Source: Clostridia bacterium (GTDB taxonomy: Bacteria; Bacillota; Clostridia; Oscillospirales; Acutalibacteraceae). Taken from it: a DNA stretch of 7,670 nt. The stretch is from positions 1 through 7,670 of the forward strand of contig JAFVWD010000013.1 in the NCBI GenBank assembly GCA_017501865.1, given 5' to 3'. A model generated the notes under the pieces. It was not told the DNA's origin and searched no databases. It worked only from the letters and a program-made list of their open reading frames with translations. Every line of letters starts with the position of its first letter. Position 1 is the stretch's first letter. Position numbers and translations under genes: made by a program. Positions 1-5,938 of this stretch are shown here, piece after piece.

Positions 1-871
1 AGTTCTTGAATGCTTCCATATCACGGTCTTCGAACTGGTAAGCCACGAAGTCAGGTCTGCCTGTTGCATTTACCCAGAGGTGCTTGAGCAGGAAATCCTG
101 CCACCATGAAAGAGCGTTTTCTTCGGCTTCTTCCACTACACCAAGGCTTTCGTCCATGAAAGTACCTTCAAGGCCTGTATCTTCAAATTCCACGCAGTCA
201 ACATCAATGTAAGGTCTGATTTTCTTAAGTTCTTCTTCTGCTTCATCATTGAGGCAGCCTGCCAGCTGTCCGCGGACAACTTCAGGATAATTCTTACGGA
301 GATATCCTACTGCAGATGGATTGAAGGATTCGATGCAGTAAAGTCCCTCATAGTCCTTAAGTTATTCCATTACAGCGTCAACCAGAGCTCTGTGGTTTCC
401 TTCTTCAACTTTGAGTTCGATGATAAGCGGAACCTGGCCGCCAACCATTTCAAGAACTTCCTTCAGTTCAGGAATGCGTTCCTCACTCTTTTCAAGGAAG
501 TAAATCTTCGCATCTTCCAGATTGATTTCTTCAATGTAAAGATCGATGCCGCATGTTCTCCAGAGGCTGGCATCGTGAAGTACCGCCAGCTTGCTGTCCT
601 TTGTAAGATGCACATCACATTCCGCAGCAAAAAAATTGTACTCCGCCGCCTTTTCGAAAGCGGCAAGTGTATTTTCAGGCGCAATACCTGAAAAGCCCCT
701 GTGTGCCGTAAGGAACACATCTTCTGTATTTGTAATATTACTGTCGCTTATCTTCTTTATTTCAGGTGCTCTGAAGCCCAAAAATACATCTGCAACATAT
801 ACTCCTCCGCCAATTACTGTTAATGCTAAAACTATTAATGTACTTATAATTATTTTTTTTGACTTTTTCAT
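1..871 (-). pseudogene. Membrane-anchored glycerophosphodiester phosphodiesterase, interrupted by an in-frame stop; 3' end off the window
   Basis: Family role: hydrolyses glycerophosphodiesters to glycerol-3-phosphate and an alcohol. The ATG at 871 follows an AAGGA site (878-882) with a 6-base spacer. Residues about 7-28 form a hydrophobic segment after a lysine-rich start, so it is probably a signal anchor with the enzyme outside the membrane. The GDPD signature is clear: H57-R58-G, E66-N-T, E84-x-D86, H99-D100 and E152-x-K154, which match the catalytic histidines and metal ligands. After residue 169 (ME) comes TAA at 362-364. The same frame then runs on with no further stop to position 2, about 120 codons. 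It begins LKDYEGLYCIESFNP and includes VRGQL and later VAYQFEDRD, which are typical of the second half of the TIM barrel in this family. A product ending at 169 would keep the active-site residues but lose the later barrel strands, so it is probably inactive. No in-frame ATG lies close after the stop; the first is at 155-157. Family call is firm; calling it a pseudogene depends on the TAA being real. Confidence 0.85.
362..364 (-). other. Premature TAA codon inside the phosphodiesterase frame
   Basis: Reading the minus strand, the codons are ATG GAA TAA CTT AAG GAC. The frame before and after is the same, so no insertion or deletion is needed. One base change from AAA, CAA or GAA would explain it. 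TAA is the ordinary stop of rplQ, rpoA, rpsD, rpsK and other genes in this window, so reassignment of TAA is unlikely. Confidence 0.9.
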
Positions 872-899
872 AATTCATCCTTAATTTTATTTTCATAAA

Positions 900-929
900 A
901 TTCTACCATAATCCGTACTAAAATGCAAA
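900..929 (-). promoter_or_regulatory. Probable promoter of the phosphodiesterase gene
   Basis: On the minus strand, TTTGCA (924-929) and TAGAAT (900-905) are separated by 18 bases. A TGG directly before the -10 box gives an extended -10 (TGn). Transcription would start near 893, giving a 5' leader of roughly 20 bases with the ribosome site inside it. It lies after the rplQ terminator, where a new promoter is expected. The match is by eye only. The remainder of the 872-986 gap shows nothing else convincing. Confidence 0.45.
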
Positions 930-975
930 CACTTCTCTAAAGTGTACAGAATTCACTTAATATAGTCTTTAGCTT

Positions 976-1008
976 ATAAAAACTAACGCCCCGACTATTG
1001 TCGGGGCG
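976..1008 (-). terminator. Intrinsic terminator closing the ribosomal protein operon
   Basis: A perfect GC-rich stem of 8 bp (CGCCCCGA at 987-994 with TCGGGGCG at 1001-1008), extendable by one C-G pair to leave a four-base loop, begins ten bases after the rplQ stop. On the minus strand it is followed by TTAGTTTTTAT (976-986). The T-rich tail is on the minus side only, so it acts on rplQ transcripts and separates them from the downstream gene. Confidence 0.93.
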
Positions 1009-1018
1009 AAAACTTTAA

Positions 1019-1360
1019 TTAGATTAATTCAAGAATGCACATCTCAGCTGCGTCACCGCGGCGAGCTTCAGTCTTGATTATACGGCAGTAACCGCCGTTT
1101 ACATCTTTATATTTTGGAGCTACTTCGTTAAAGAGCTTTTTAACTACATCACTCTTAGTAATATAAGATGCTACTTGTCTTCTGTTGTGAAGACTGTCTT
1201 CCTTAGCAATAGTGATCATTTTTTCTGCCATTGCACGTACGTCTTTAGCACGAGTAACAGTAGTTGTCATCTTACCGTTTTCGATAAGAGCTGTAACCAT
1301 GTTACGGAGCATAGCATTTCTATGATCACTTGTTCTGCCAAGCTTTCTTGTTCCGGGCAT
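1019..1360 (-). CDS. rplQ: 50S ribosomal protein L17
   Basis: Large-subunit protein located near the peptide exit tunnel. The 113-residue product has the usual bacterial L17 start MPGTRKLGRTSDHRNAMLRN, the TTVTRAKDVR stretch in the first half and the terminal region RRGDAAEMCILEL, matching the short bacterial form of about 115-130 residues. The ATG is preceded by AAAGGAGT with a short spacer. It is the last gene of the operon: 30 bases follow rpoA, and a strong terminator starts ten bases after its TAA stop. The rpoA-rplQ pair at the end of the alpha operon is nearly universal in bacteria. Nothing unusual is seen. Confidence 0.98.
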   Translation of the reverse strand: MPGTRKLGRTSDHRNAMLRNMVTALIENGKMTTTVTRAKDVRAMAEKMITIAKEDSLHNRRQVASYITKSDVVKKLFNEVAPKYKDVNGGYCRIIKTEARRGDAAEMCILELI

Positions 1361-1390
1361 CTATAACACTCCTTTGCCGAAAATATGGAC

Positions 1391-2341
1391 TTATTCGTCC
1401 TCGTCTTTAAGAGTAAATCCGAGAGAAGCTAACTTGTTTACAACCTCATCAAGAGATTTTCTACCAAGGTTTCTAACTTTCATCATATCGTCTTCTGTTC
1501 TGTTAATCAAATCTTCAACAGTATTAATACCTGCTCTCTTGAGGCAGTTGAAAGAACGAACTGAAAGATCAAGTTCTTCAATTGTCATTTCAAGAACTTT
1601 TTCTTTTGCACTATCATCTTTAACAACCATAATCTCTGTATTTGAAACTTCATCAGAAAGGTCAACAAAGAGATTAAGGTGTTCAGTAAGAATCTTTGCA
1701 GCAAAAGAAACAGCTTCTTTAGCAGAAATTGTACCATCTGTCCAAACTTCAATTGAAAGCTTGTCATAGTCTGTAATTTGACCAACACGAGTATTGTCAA
1801 CAGTATAGTTAACTTTTAATACCGGTGAATAAATTGAGTCTATAGCTATAACACCGATTTCAGGAGCGAGAAGTTGCTTGTTTCTGTCTGAAGAAACATA
1901 ACCTCTGCCTTTGTCTGCTGTGAGTTCCATTACAACATGAGCATCTTCATCAAGTGTTGCTATGTGATGGTCTGGGTTAAGAATTTCAACCTCAGAGTCA
2001 GTTTTAATATCACCGGCAGTGATTTCACCTGAGCCGTTTGCCTCGATATACATAATCTTCGGACCGTCTCCGTGAATTTTAAGAATAACGCCCTTAAGGT
2101 TAAGAACTATTTCTGTAACATCTTCCTTAACATTAGGAATTGTTGAGAATTCGTGAAGAATACCATCAATTTTTACAGATGTTATTGCATAACCCGGTAA
2201 AGAAGAAAGAAGTACACGACGAAGGCTGTTGCCTAATGTTGTACCGAAGCCTCTTTCAAGAGGTTCTACAACAAACACACCATGTGCTGTTTCTTCCATT
2301 GAATCAGAGAACTCAATTCTGGGTTTCTCAATACCAATCAT
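1391..2341 (-). CDS. rpoA: DNA-directed RNA polymerase alpha subunit
   Basis: Alpha dimer scaffolds assembly of RNA polymerase, and its C-terminal domain contacts promoter UP elements and activators. At 316 residues it is full length. The N-terminal domain (about 1-230) carries the assembly motif FGTTLGNSLRRVLLSSLPG at 32-50 and the HEFSTI(P)NVKEDV stretch. After an acidic linker, the C-terminal domain (about 250-311) has VRSFNCLKRAGI with R262 at the place of E. coli R265, and RNLGRKSLDEV, the helix-hairpin-helix DNA-binding element. The DNA-contact residues are therefore retained. The ATG follows AGGAGGG (2348-2354) at 6 bases. An 81-base gap, the largest in the operon, separates it from rpsD and holds a perfect palindrome. 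The stop is TAA. Confidence 0.99.
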   Translation of the reverse strand: MIGIEKPRIEFSDSMEETAHGVFVVEPLERGFGTTLGNSLRRVLLSSLPGYAITSVKIDGILHEFSTIPNVKEDVTEIVLNLKGVILKIHGDGPKIMYIEANGSGEITAGDIKTDSEVEILNPDHHIATLDEDAHVVMELTADKGRGYVSSDRNKQLLAPEIGVIAIDSIYSPVLKVNYTVDNTRVGQITDYDKLSIEVWTDGTISAKEAVSFAAKILTEHLNLFVDLSDEVSNTEIMVVKDDSAKEKVLEMTIEELDLSVRSFNCLKRAGINTVEDLINRTEDDMMKVRNLGRKSLDEVVNKLASLGFTLKDEDE

Positions 2342-2362
2342 ACCAAACCCTCCTAAAATTTA

Positions 2363-2376
2363 CACAGTTAACTGTG
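2363..2376. repeat. 14-base perfect palindrome in the rpsD-rpoA gap
   Basis: CACAGTTAACTGTG is its own reverse complement. It sits 8 bases upstream of the rpoA ribosome site. As RNA it could fold into a 5-bp stem with a UUAA loop; as DNA it could be a dimer-binding site. There is no T-run after it on the minus strand, so it does not look like a terminator. Its function is unknown and a chance occurrence cannot be excluded. I see no convincing -35/-10 pair in this gap. Confidence 0.4.
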
Positions 2377-2422
2377 CTTTTGTTAGTTTGCTTGTATCTT
2401 AAAATAAGACTAAAGAGCTTTA

Positions 2423-3049
2423 TTATTTTGAGTAGAACTCAACGATAAGGTGCTCTTCGATAGGAGCTTCAATTTGCTCTCTATCAGGAAGGTTGATAAC
2501 CTTAGCTGTATTAGCATCACGATTGCTCTCGAGCCATTGCGGAACAGGACGTGAACCGTTAGCTTCGAGAATATTTTTGAAAGAATCTGTTGCTGCAGAT
2601 TTTTCTTTAATTGAAAGAACATCACCCGGCTTACAAAGGTAAGAAGGGATGTCAACCTTGCCACCATTTACACAGAAATGACCATGAGTAACAAGTTGTC
2701 TTGCTTCTGCGCGGGAATCAGCCCAGCCGAGAAGATAAACTATATTATCCAAACGGCTTTCACAGATTCTGAGAAGGTTTTCACCTGCTTGACCCGGTTT
2801 CTTTTCAGCCATAAGGAAATATTTGTGGAATTGTCCTTCAAGGATTCCGTAATAACGTCTTGCTTTTTGTTTTTCACGAAGCTGAAGACCGTATCCAGAA
2901 ACCTTTTTACGACTCTGACCATGTTGGCCAGGAGCATATGAACGACGCTCTAATGCGCATTTGCCTGTATAACATCTGCTACCCTTTAAGAAAAGCTTTT
3001 GACCTTCACGGCGGCAGAGTTTACATACAGCACCTGTATATCTTGCCAT
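2423..3049 (-). CDS. rpsD: 30S ribosomal protein S4 (zinc-binding form)
   Basis: Primary 16S rRNA binder that nucleates small-subunit assembly and takes part in decoding fidelity. The 208-residue length is typical. The N-terminal region carries four cysteines, C9-x2-C12-x13-C26-x4-C31, the zinc-containing (C+) form, followed by the conserved RRSYAPGQHGQ. The S4 RNA-binding domain lies around residues 97-160 (RLDNIVYLLGWADSRAEARQLVTHGHFCVNG). The C-terminus is EHLIVEFYSK. The ATG is preceded by GGAGG with an 8-base spacer and follows rpsK by 21 bases. In Bacillus rpsD lies apart from this operon; its place between rpsK and rpoA is the arrangement common in Clostridia. No S4-type autoregulatory leader fits in the short upstream gap. 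Confidence 0.98.
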   Translation of the reverse strand: MARYTGAVCKLCRREGQKLFLKGSRCYTGKCALERRSYAPGQHGQSRKKVSGYGLQLREKQKARRYYGILEGQFHKYFLMAEKKPGQAGENLLRICESRLDNIVYLLGWADSRAEARQLVTHGHFCVNGGKVDIPSYLCKPGDVLSIKEKSAATDSFKNILEANGSRPVPQWLESNRDANTAKVINLPDREQIEAPIEEHLIVEFYSK

Positions 3050-3070
3050 AATTCGTTTCCTCCTATTATG

Positions 3071-3478
3071 TTATACACGTCTTCTTTTTGGCGGACGGCA
3101 GCCGTTGTGAGGAATAGGAGTAACGTCTTTAATAAGAGTAACTTCAAGTCCTGCAACTTGTAATGCTCTGATTGCAGCCTCTCTACCCGCACCTGGGCCT
3201 TTAACATAAACTTCAACAGTTTTCATACCGTGCTCAATAGCAGCCTTAGCAGCTGTTTCTGCAGCTGTTTGTGCAGCAAATGGAGTAGATTTACGAGAAC
3301 CTCTGAAGCCCATTTCACCAGCACTTGCCCAAGAAACTGCGTTACCTTGAGTGTCTGTAATTGTAACTATCGTGTTATTGAAGGTGGATTGGATATGAGC
3401 CGCACCGCGTTCAATATTTTTACGTTCACGACGCTTGCGTGTTCCGGCACTTTTTTTGCCGGTAGCTTTTGTAGCCAT
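3071..3478 (-). CDS. rpsK: 30S ribosomal protein S11
   Basis: Small-subunit platform protein that contacts 16S rRNA near the E site and the mRNA exit. The 135-residue product has a basic N-terminal extension, the conserved AHIQSTFNNTIVTITD segment, WASAGEMGFRGSRKSTPFAAQ, the YVKGPGAGREAAIRAL loop and the C-terminal HNGCRPPKRRRV. All are diagnostic of S11 and the length is normal. The ATG at 3478 is preceded by GGGGAGGT. The gene lies 17 bases after rpsM and 21 bases before rpsD, so it is co-transcribed in the alpha-operon block. No anomaly is seen. Confidence 0.99.
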   Translation of the reverse strand: MATKATGKKSAGTRKRRERKNIERGAAHIQSTFNNTIVTITDTQGNAVSWASAGEMGFRGSRKSTPFAAQTAAETAAKAAIEHGMKTVEVYVKGPGAGREAAIRALQVAGLEVTLIKDVTPIPHNGCRPPKRRRV

Positions 3479-3495
3479 TCTAATACCTCCCCGAC

Positions 3496-3864
3496 TTATT
3501 TCTTCTTGTTAGCTATCGTTTTCTTTGGACCCTTACGAGTACGAGCGTTTGTTTTTGAACGCTGACCTCTTACAGGGAGACCTTTACGATGGCGAACACC
3601 ACGATAGCAACCGATTTCAACAAGTCTTTTGATATCGAATGCTGTCTCACGACGAAGGTCACCTTCAACCTTTACGTTGTGGTCGATATATTCACGTAAT
3701 TTTGCTACATCATCCTCAGAAAGATCCTTAACTCTTGTGTCAGGATTAATGCCTGTAGCAGCAATAATGTCGCTTGCAGTCTTGTTACCTATACCATAGA
3801 TATAAGTAAGACCGATTTCAATTCTTTTGTCTCTTGGTAAATCAACACCTGAAATACGCGCCAT
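3496..3864 (-). CDS. rpsM: 30S ribosomal protein S13
   Basis: Head protein of the small subunit; its C-terminal tail reaches the tRNA sites and it forms bridges to the large subunit. At 122 residues it is full length. It begins MARISGVDLPRDKRIEIGLTY, has the helix-two-turn-helix region IYGIGNKTASDII, then GCYRGVRHRKGLPVRGQRS and a very basic tail ending NKKK. The ATG follows GGAGGT with about 10 bases of spacer. It lies 36 bases after rpmJ. In E. coli the S4 repressor binds the leader in front of rpsM, but here there is too little non-coding space for that type of pseudoknot. Confidence 0.99.
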   Translation of the reverse strand: MARISGVDLPRDKRIEIGLTYIYGIGNKTASDIIAATGINPDTRVKDLSEDDVAKLREYIDHNVKVEGDLRRETAFDIKRLVEIGCYRGVRHRKGLPVRGQRSKTNARTRKGPKKTIANKKK

Positions 3865-3900
3865 TTGTCAGTTGCACCTCCAAATTTGGTTTGCGTCAGA

Positions 3901-4014
3901 TTAGCCTTGACGCTGTTTGTGCTTAGGATTTTCACAGATAACCATGATTTTTCCCTTGCGTTTAATTACCTTGCATTTTTCGCAAATTTTCTTAACAGAA
4001 GGTCTGACTTTCAT
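3901..4014 (-). CDS. rpmJ: 50S ribosomal protein L36 (zinc-binding form)
   Basis: This short gene encodes 37 residues starting MKVRPSVKKICEKC and ending NPKHKQRQG. It carries the zinc ligands C11, C14, C27 and H32 of the C+ form of L36, the smallest large-subunit protein, which helps stabilise 23S rRNA folding. The ATG at 4014 is preceded by GGAGGT with a 6-base spacer, and the stop is TAA at 3901-3903. It lies between infA and rpsM with 36 bases on each side, its usual place in Firmicutes. Length and sequence match the family exactly. Confidence 0.98.
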   Translation of the reverse strand: MKVRPSVKKICEKCKVIKRKGKIMVICENPKHKQRQG

Positions 4015-4050
4015 TTGAATACCTCCTAAAATTTAGCTTTCGCTTTTAAA

Positions 4051-4269
4051 TCATTTTGAACGCCATGTTATACGCCCACGAGTAAGGTCATATGGCGACA
4101 TTTCGACTGTAACCTTATCCCCCGGAAGAATACGAATGTAATTCATTCTGAGCTTTCCGGAAATGTGAGCTAAAATTTTATGACCGTTTTCAAGTTCAAC
4201 TTGAAAAGTAGTGTTAGGTAATGCTTCTAAAACTTTACCTTCAACTTCAATCATATCGTCTTTAGACAT
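4051..4269 (-). CDS. infA: Translation initiation factor IF-1
   Basis: Binds the A site of the 30S subunit during initiation and assists IF-2 and IF-3. The product has 72 residues, the standard length, and is a single OB fold: MSKDDMIEVEGKVLEALPN, then FQVELENGHKILAHISGKLR, RILPGDKVTVEMSPYDLT and RGRITWR(SK). The ATG follows GGAGGT at a normal distance. The stop is TGA, showing that TGA is a normal stop in this genome. It lies 18 bases after the KOW gene and 36 bases before rpmJ, the common Firmicute arrangement. Confidence 0.99.
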   Translation of the reverse strand: MSKDDMIEVEGKVLEALPNTTFQVELENGHKILAHISGKLRMNYIRILPGDKVTVEMSPYDLTRGRITWRSK

Positions 4270-4287
4270 AACAAATACCTCCGTTGA

Positions 4288-4530
4288 TTAAATCTCGTTT
4301 TTCAATCTGTTCAGTTCTTTTCTGAGTCTTTTGTCTCCCGAAAGGAAGCTTTCATCAATATCACAGTTTAAATACTCTATATGGTTCGGATTTTTCAGCT
4401 TTGGTTCAGCTAACTTATGCTCCTTACCATCAGCAATATAAACAGCTTTATCAAGAACACTCAGAACAACTGAAATTCTGTCCTTATCTCGTCCTTTTAT
4501 TGAACGAACAATGTTGCACCGTTTAAACAT
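4288..4530 (-). CDS. KOW-domain RNA-binding protein (L14e-like), probably ribosome-associated
   Basis: Small 80-residue protein. The N-terminal part resembles a KOW motif (IVRSIKGRDKDRISVVLSV), followed by VYIADGKEHKLAEPKLKNPNHIEYL, the pattern of the L14e/L6e/L27e-like KOW proteins that Firmicutes carry between map and infA. The usual GRDKG glycine is aspartate here. The C-terminal third is charged and helix-like (KRLRKELNRLKNEI). Its ATG lies one base after the map stop (TAAG-ATG), with a weak GAGG site inside the end of map, so translational coupling is likely. In B. subtilis the gene in this position is, as I recall, ybzG. A role in ribosome function or assembly is inferred from its neighbours; the exact function is unknown to me. 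Confidence 0.88.
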   Translation of the reverse strand: MFKRCNIVRSIKGRDKDRISVVLSVLDKAVYIADGKEHKLAEPKLKNPNHIEYLNCDIDESFLSGDKRLRKELNRLKNEI

Positions 4531-4531
4531 C

Positions 4532-5281
4532 TTAAAGCCTCGTCATAATTAACGGTCCGTCACTTGTAACAGCAATTGTATGCTCAAAGTGAGCAGAAAG
4601 CTTACCGTCAGATGTTTTAACTGTCCAACCGTCAGACAAATTTTTTACAGATGCTTTGCCCTGATTTATCATGGGCTCAATGGCAATTGTCATGCCGGGT
4701 ACTAAACGAATACCTCTTCCGGCAGTGCCGTAGTTTGGTACCGAAGGTTCTTCATGGAGATTAGTTCCTATTCCGTGACCGGTATATTCTCTAACCACTC
4801 CGTAACCGCGTTCTTCACAATAGCTCTGAATCGCAGCCCCCACATCACCTAATCTGCCGCCGGAAACTGCTTTTTTAATGCCTACATAAAGGCTTTCTTC
4901 AGTAGTTTCCATCAGCCGCTTCGCTTCAGAAGAAACATCTCCTGCACCGAAAGTGGCGGCAGTATCTCCGGTATAACCATTGATACAGGCTCCGAGGTCG
5001 ATACTTACTATATCGCCTGATTTAATAATGCGGGATTTACTCGGAATACCATGAATAACTTCATCATTTATGGAAATGCATGCAGATGCAGGAAAACCGT
5101 TGTAATTCAGAAAAGTAGGTCTTGCGCCCTTACCTTCTATAAATTTTCTCACGATTTGGTCTATCTCGAAAGTTGAAACTCCCGGCTCAACCGCCTCTCC
5201 TGCAATCTTAAGTGCTTCAGCAGAAATTTTGCAAGCCTCAAGCATCAACTTGATTTCGCGTTCATTCTTTAGCACTATCAT
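4532..5281 (-). CDS. map: Type I methionine aminopeptidase
   Basis: Removes the initiator methionine from nascent proteins after deformylation. At 249 residues it is the short type I form with no N-terminal extension. The pita-bread fold residues are all present: H77 (NDEVIHGIP), metal ligands D95 (SIDLGA), D106 (YTGDTA), H169 (GHGIG), E202 (AIEPM) and E233 (HFEHT), and H176 (LHEEP). The ATG at 5281 lies two bases after the adk stop. Its GGAGGA site overlaps the adk end, so the two are probably coupled. An active enzyme is expected. The adk-map pairing next to secY is standard in Firmicutes. Confidence 0.98.
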   Translation of the reverse strand: MIVLKNEREIKLMLEACKISAEALKIAGEAVEPGVSTFEIDQIVRKFIEGKGARPTFLNYNGFPASACISINDEVIHGIPSKSRIIKSGDIVSIDLGACINGYTGDTAATFGAGDVSSEAKRLMETTEESLYVGIKKAVSGGRLGDVGAAIQSYCEERGYGVVREYTGHGIGTNLHEEPSVPNYGTAGRGIRLVPGMTIAIEPMINQGKASVKNLSDGWTVKTSDGKLSAHFEHTIAVTSDGPLIMTRL

Positions 5282-5283
5282 GC

Positions 5284-5916
5284 TTAATCCTCCAATACCT
5301 TGAGAATTTCTACTGTAATTTCATTGATAGGCTTTGTGCCTTCAACTATGCGAAGTTTACCGCATTTTTCGTAGTAATCCTTTAAAGGCTCTGTTTGTTC
5401 GTGGTAAACATTTAATCTGTCAAGAACAGTTTCAGGAGCATCATCCTTACGGATTGTAAGCTCACCGCCACAGCTGTCACATACACCTTCAACCTTTGAT
5501 GGTTTATTCTGAATGTGATAAGAAGCGCCGCAACCCTTACAGGTACGTCTGCCTGACATTCTGTTTACTACATCTTCATCAGGAACTTCAATATCAACAA
5601 CCTTGTCAATAATAATTCCCATATTATCGAGCGCCTCAGCCTGAGGGATTGTGCGCGGGAATCCATCAAGAATGAATCCGTTTGCACAATCATCAAGTGC
5701 TAACCTGTCTTTGATGATGCCTATAACAACCTCATCCGGAACAAGCTTGCCGGCTTCGATAAAAGATTTAGCTTTAAGTCCCATTTCTGTACCATTCTTA
5801 AGAGCTTCACGAATTATGTTGCCTGTTGAAATGGTCGGGATACTTAATTTTTCTGAAATCACTTCTGCCTGTGTGCCTTTACCTGCACCCGGTGCGCCAA
5901 GAAATATAAGTTTCAT
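5284..5916 (-). CDS. adk: Adenylate kinase, zinc-lid form
   Basis: Interconverts ATP plus AMP with two ADP in the cytoplasm. From the ATG at 5916 it has 210 residues and begins MKLIFLGAPGAGKGTQ, placing the P-loop at residues 8-16 as in the family. The AMP-binding FILDGFPRT is at 81-89. The long lid carries four cysteines, C126-x2-C129-x16-C146-x2-C149, so zinc binding is likely. DAPETVLDRLNVY (159-171) supplies the late arginines. The frame could open earlier at TTG 5946, adding ten residues (INNKKGIIA region) that overlap the secY end. The ATG has a good AAGGA site (5926-5930, 9-base spacer) and fits the family start, so I prefer it. The usual TGD near residue 31 is TGN here. Confidence 0.97.
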   Translation of the reverse strand: MKLIFLGAPGAGKGTQAEVISEKLSIPTISTGNIIREALKNGTEMGLKAKSFIEAGKLVPDEVVIGIIKDRLALDDCANGFILDGFPRTIPQAEALDNMGIIIDKVVDIEVPDEDVVNRMSGRRTCKGCGASYHIQNKPSKVEGVCDSCGGELTIRKDDAPETVLDRLNVYHEQTEPLKDYYEKCGKLRIVEGTKPINEITVEILKVLED

Positions 5917-5925
5917 AGCAATTAT

Positions 5926-5930
5926 TCCTT
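5926..5930 (-). promoter_or_regulatory. Ribosome binding site that decides the adk start
   Basis: AAGGA, within GAAAGGAAT, lies 9 bases before the ATG at 5916, in the 22-base gap after the secY stop. An upstream TTG start at 5946 would leave this site inside the coding region. It supports the shorter, 210-residue adenylate kinase. Confidence 0.7.
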
Positions 5931-5938
5931 TCTTATTA

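Noticed and set aside
1..871. Higher GC of the phosphodiesterase region as a sign of horizontal transfer
   Set aside because: Spot counts gave 29/60 at 1-60, 29/60 at 61-120 and 35/60 at 541-600, against 19/60 at 1621-1680 and 20/60 at 6901-6960. However, 5521-5580 in adk is also 29/60, so local variation explains it without transfer.
1..871. Stop-codon reassignment (TAA read as an amino acid)
   Set aside because: TAA ends rplQ, rpoA, rpsD, rpsK, rpmJ, map, adk and secY at their family-typical C-termini, so it is a working stop codon here.
392..884. Plus-strand open frames opposite the phosphodiesterase gene (392-691 and 591-884)
   Set aside because: They lie antisense to a clear GDPD frame, have no recognisable domain and no convincing ribosome site; they are shadows of the real gene.
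940..958. Imperfect inverted repeat AAGTG-N9-CACTT upstream of the phosphodiesterase promoter
   Set aside because: Five-base arms are expected by chance in a short AT-rich gap, and there is no further support for an operator.
1374..1769. Plus-strand frame of 131 codons opposite rpoA
   Set aside because: It is low-complexity, serine-rich antisense of the conserved rpoA C-terminal region, with no independent evidence.
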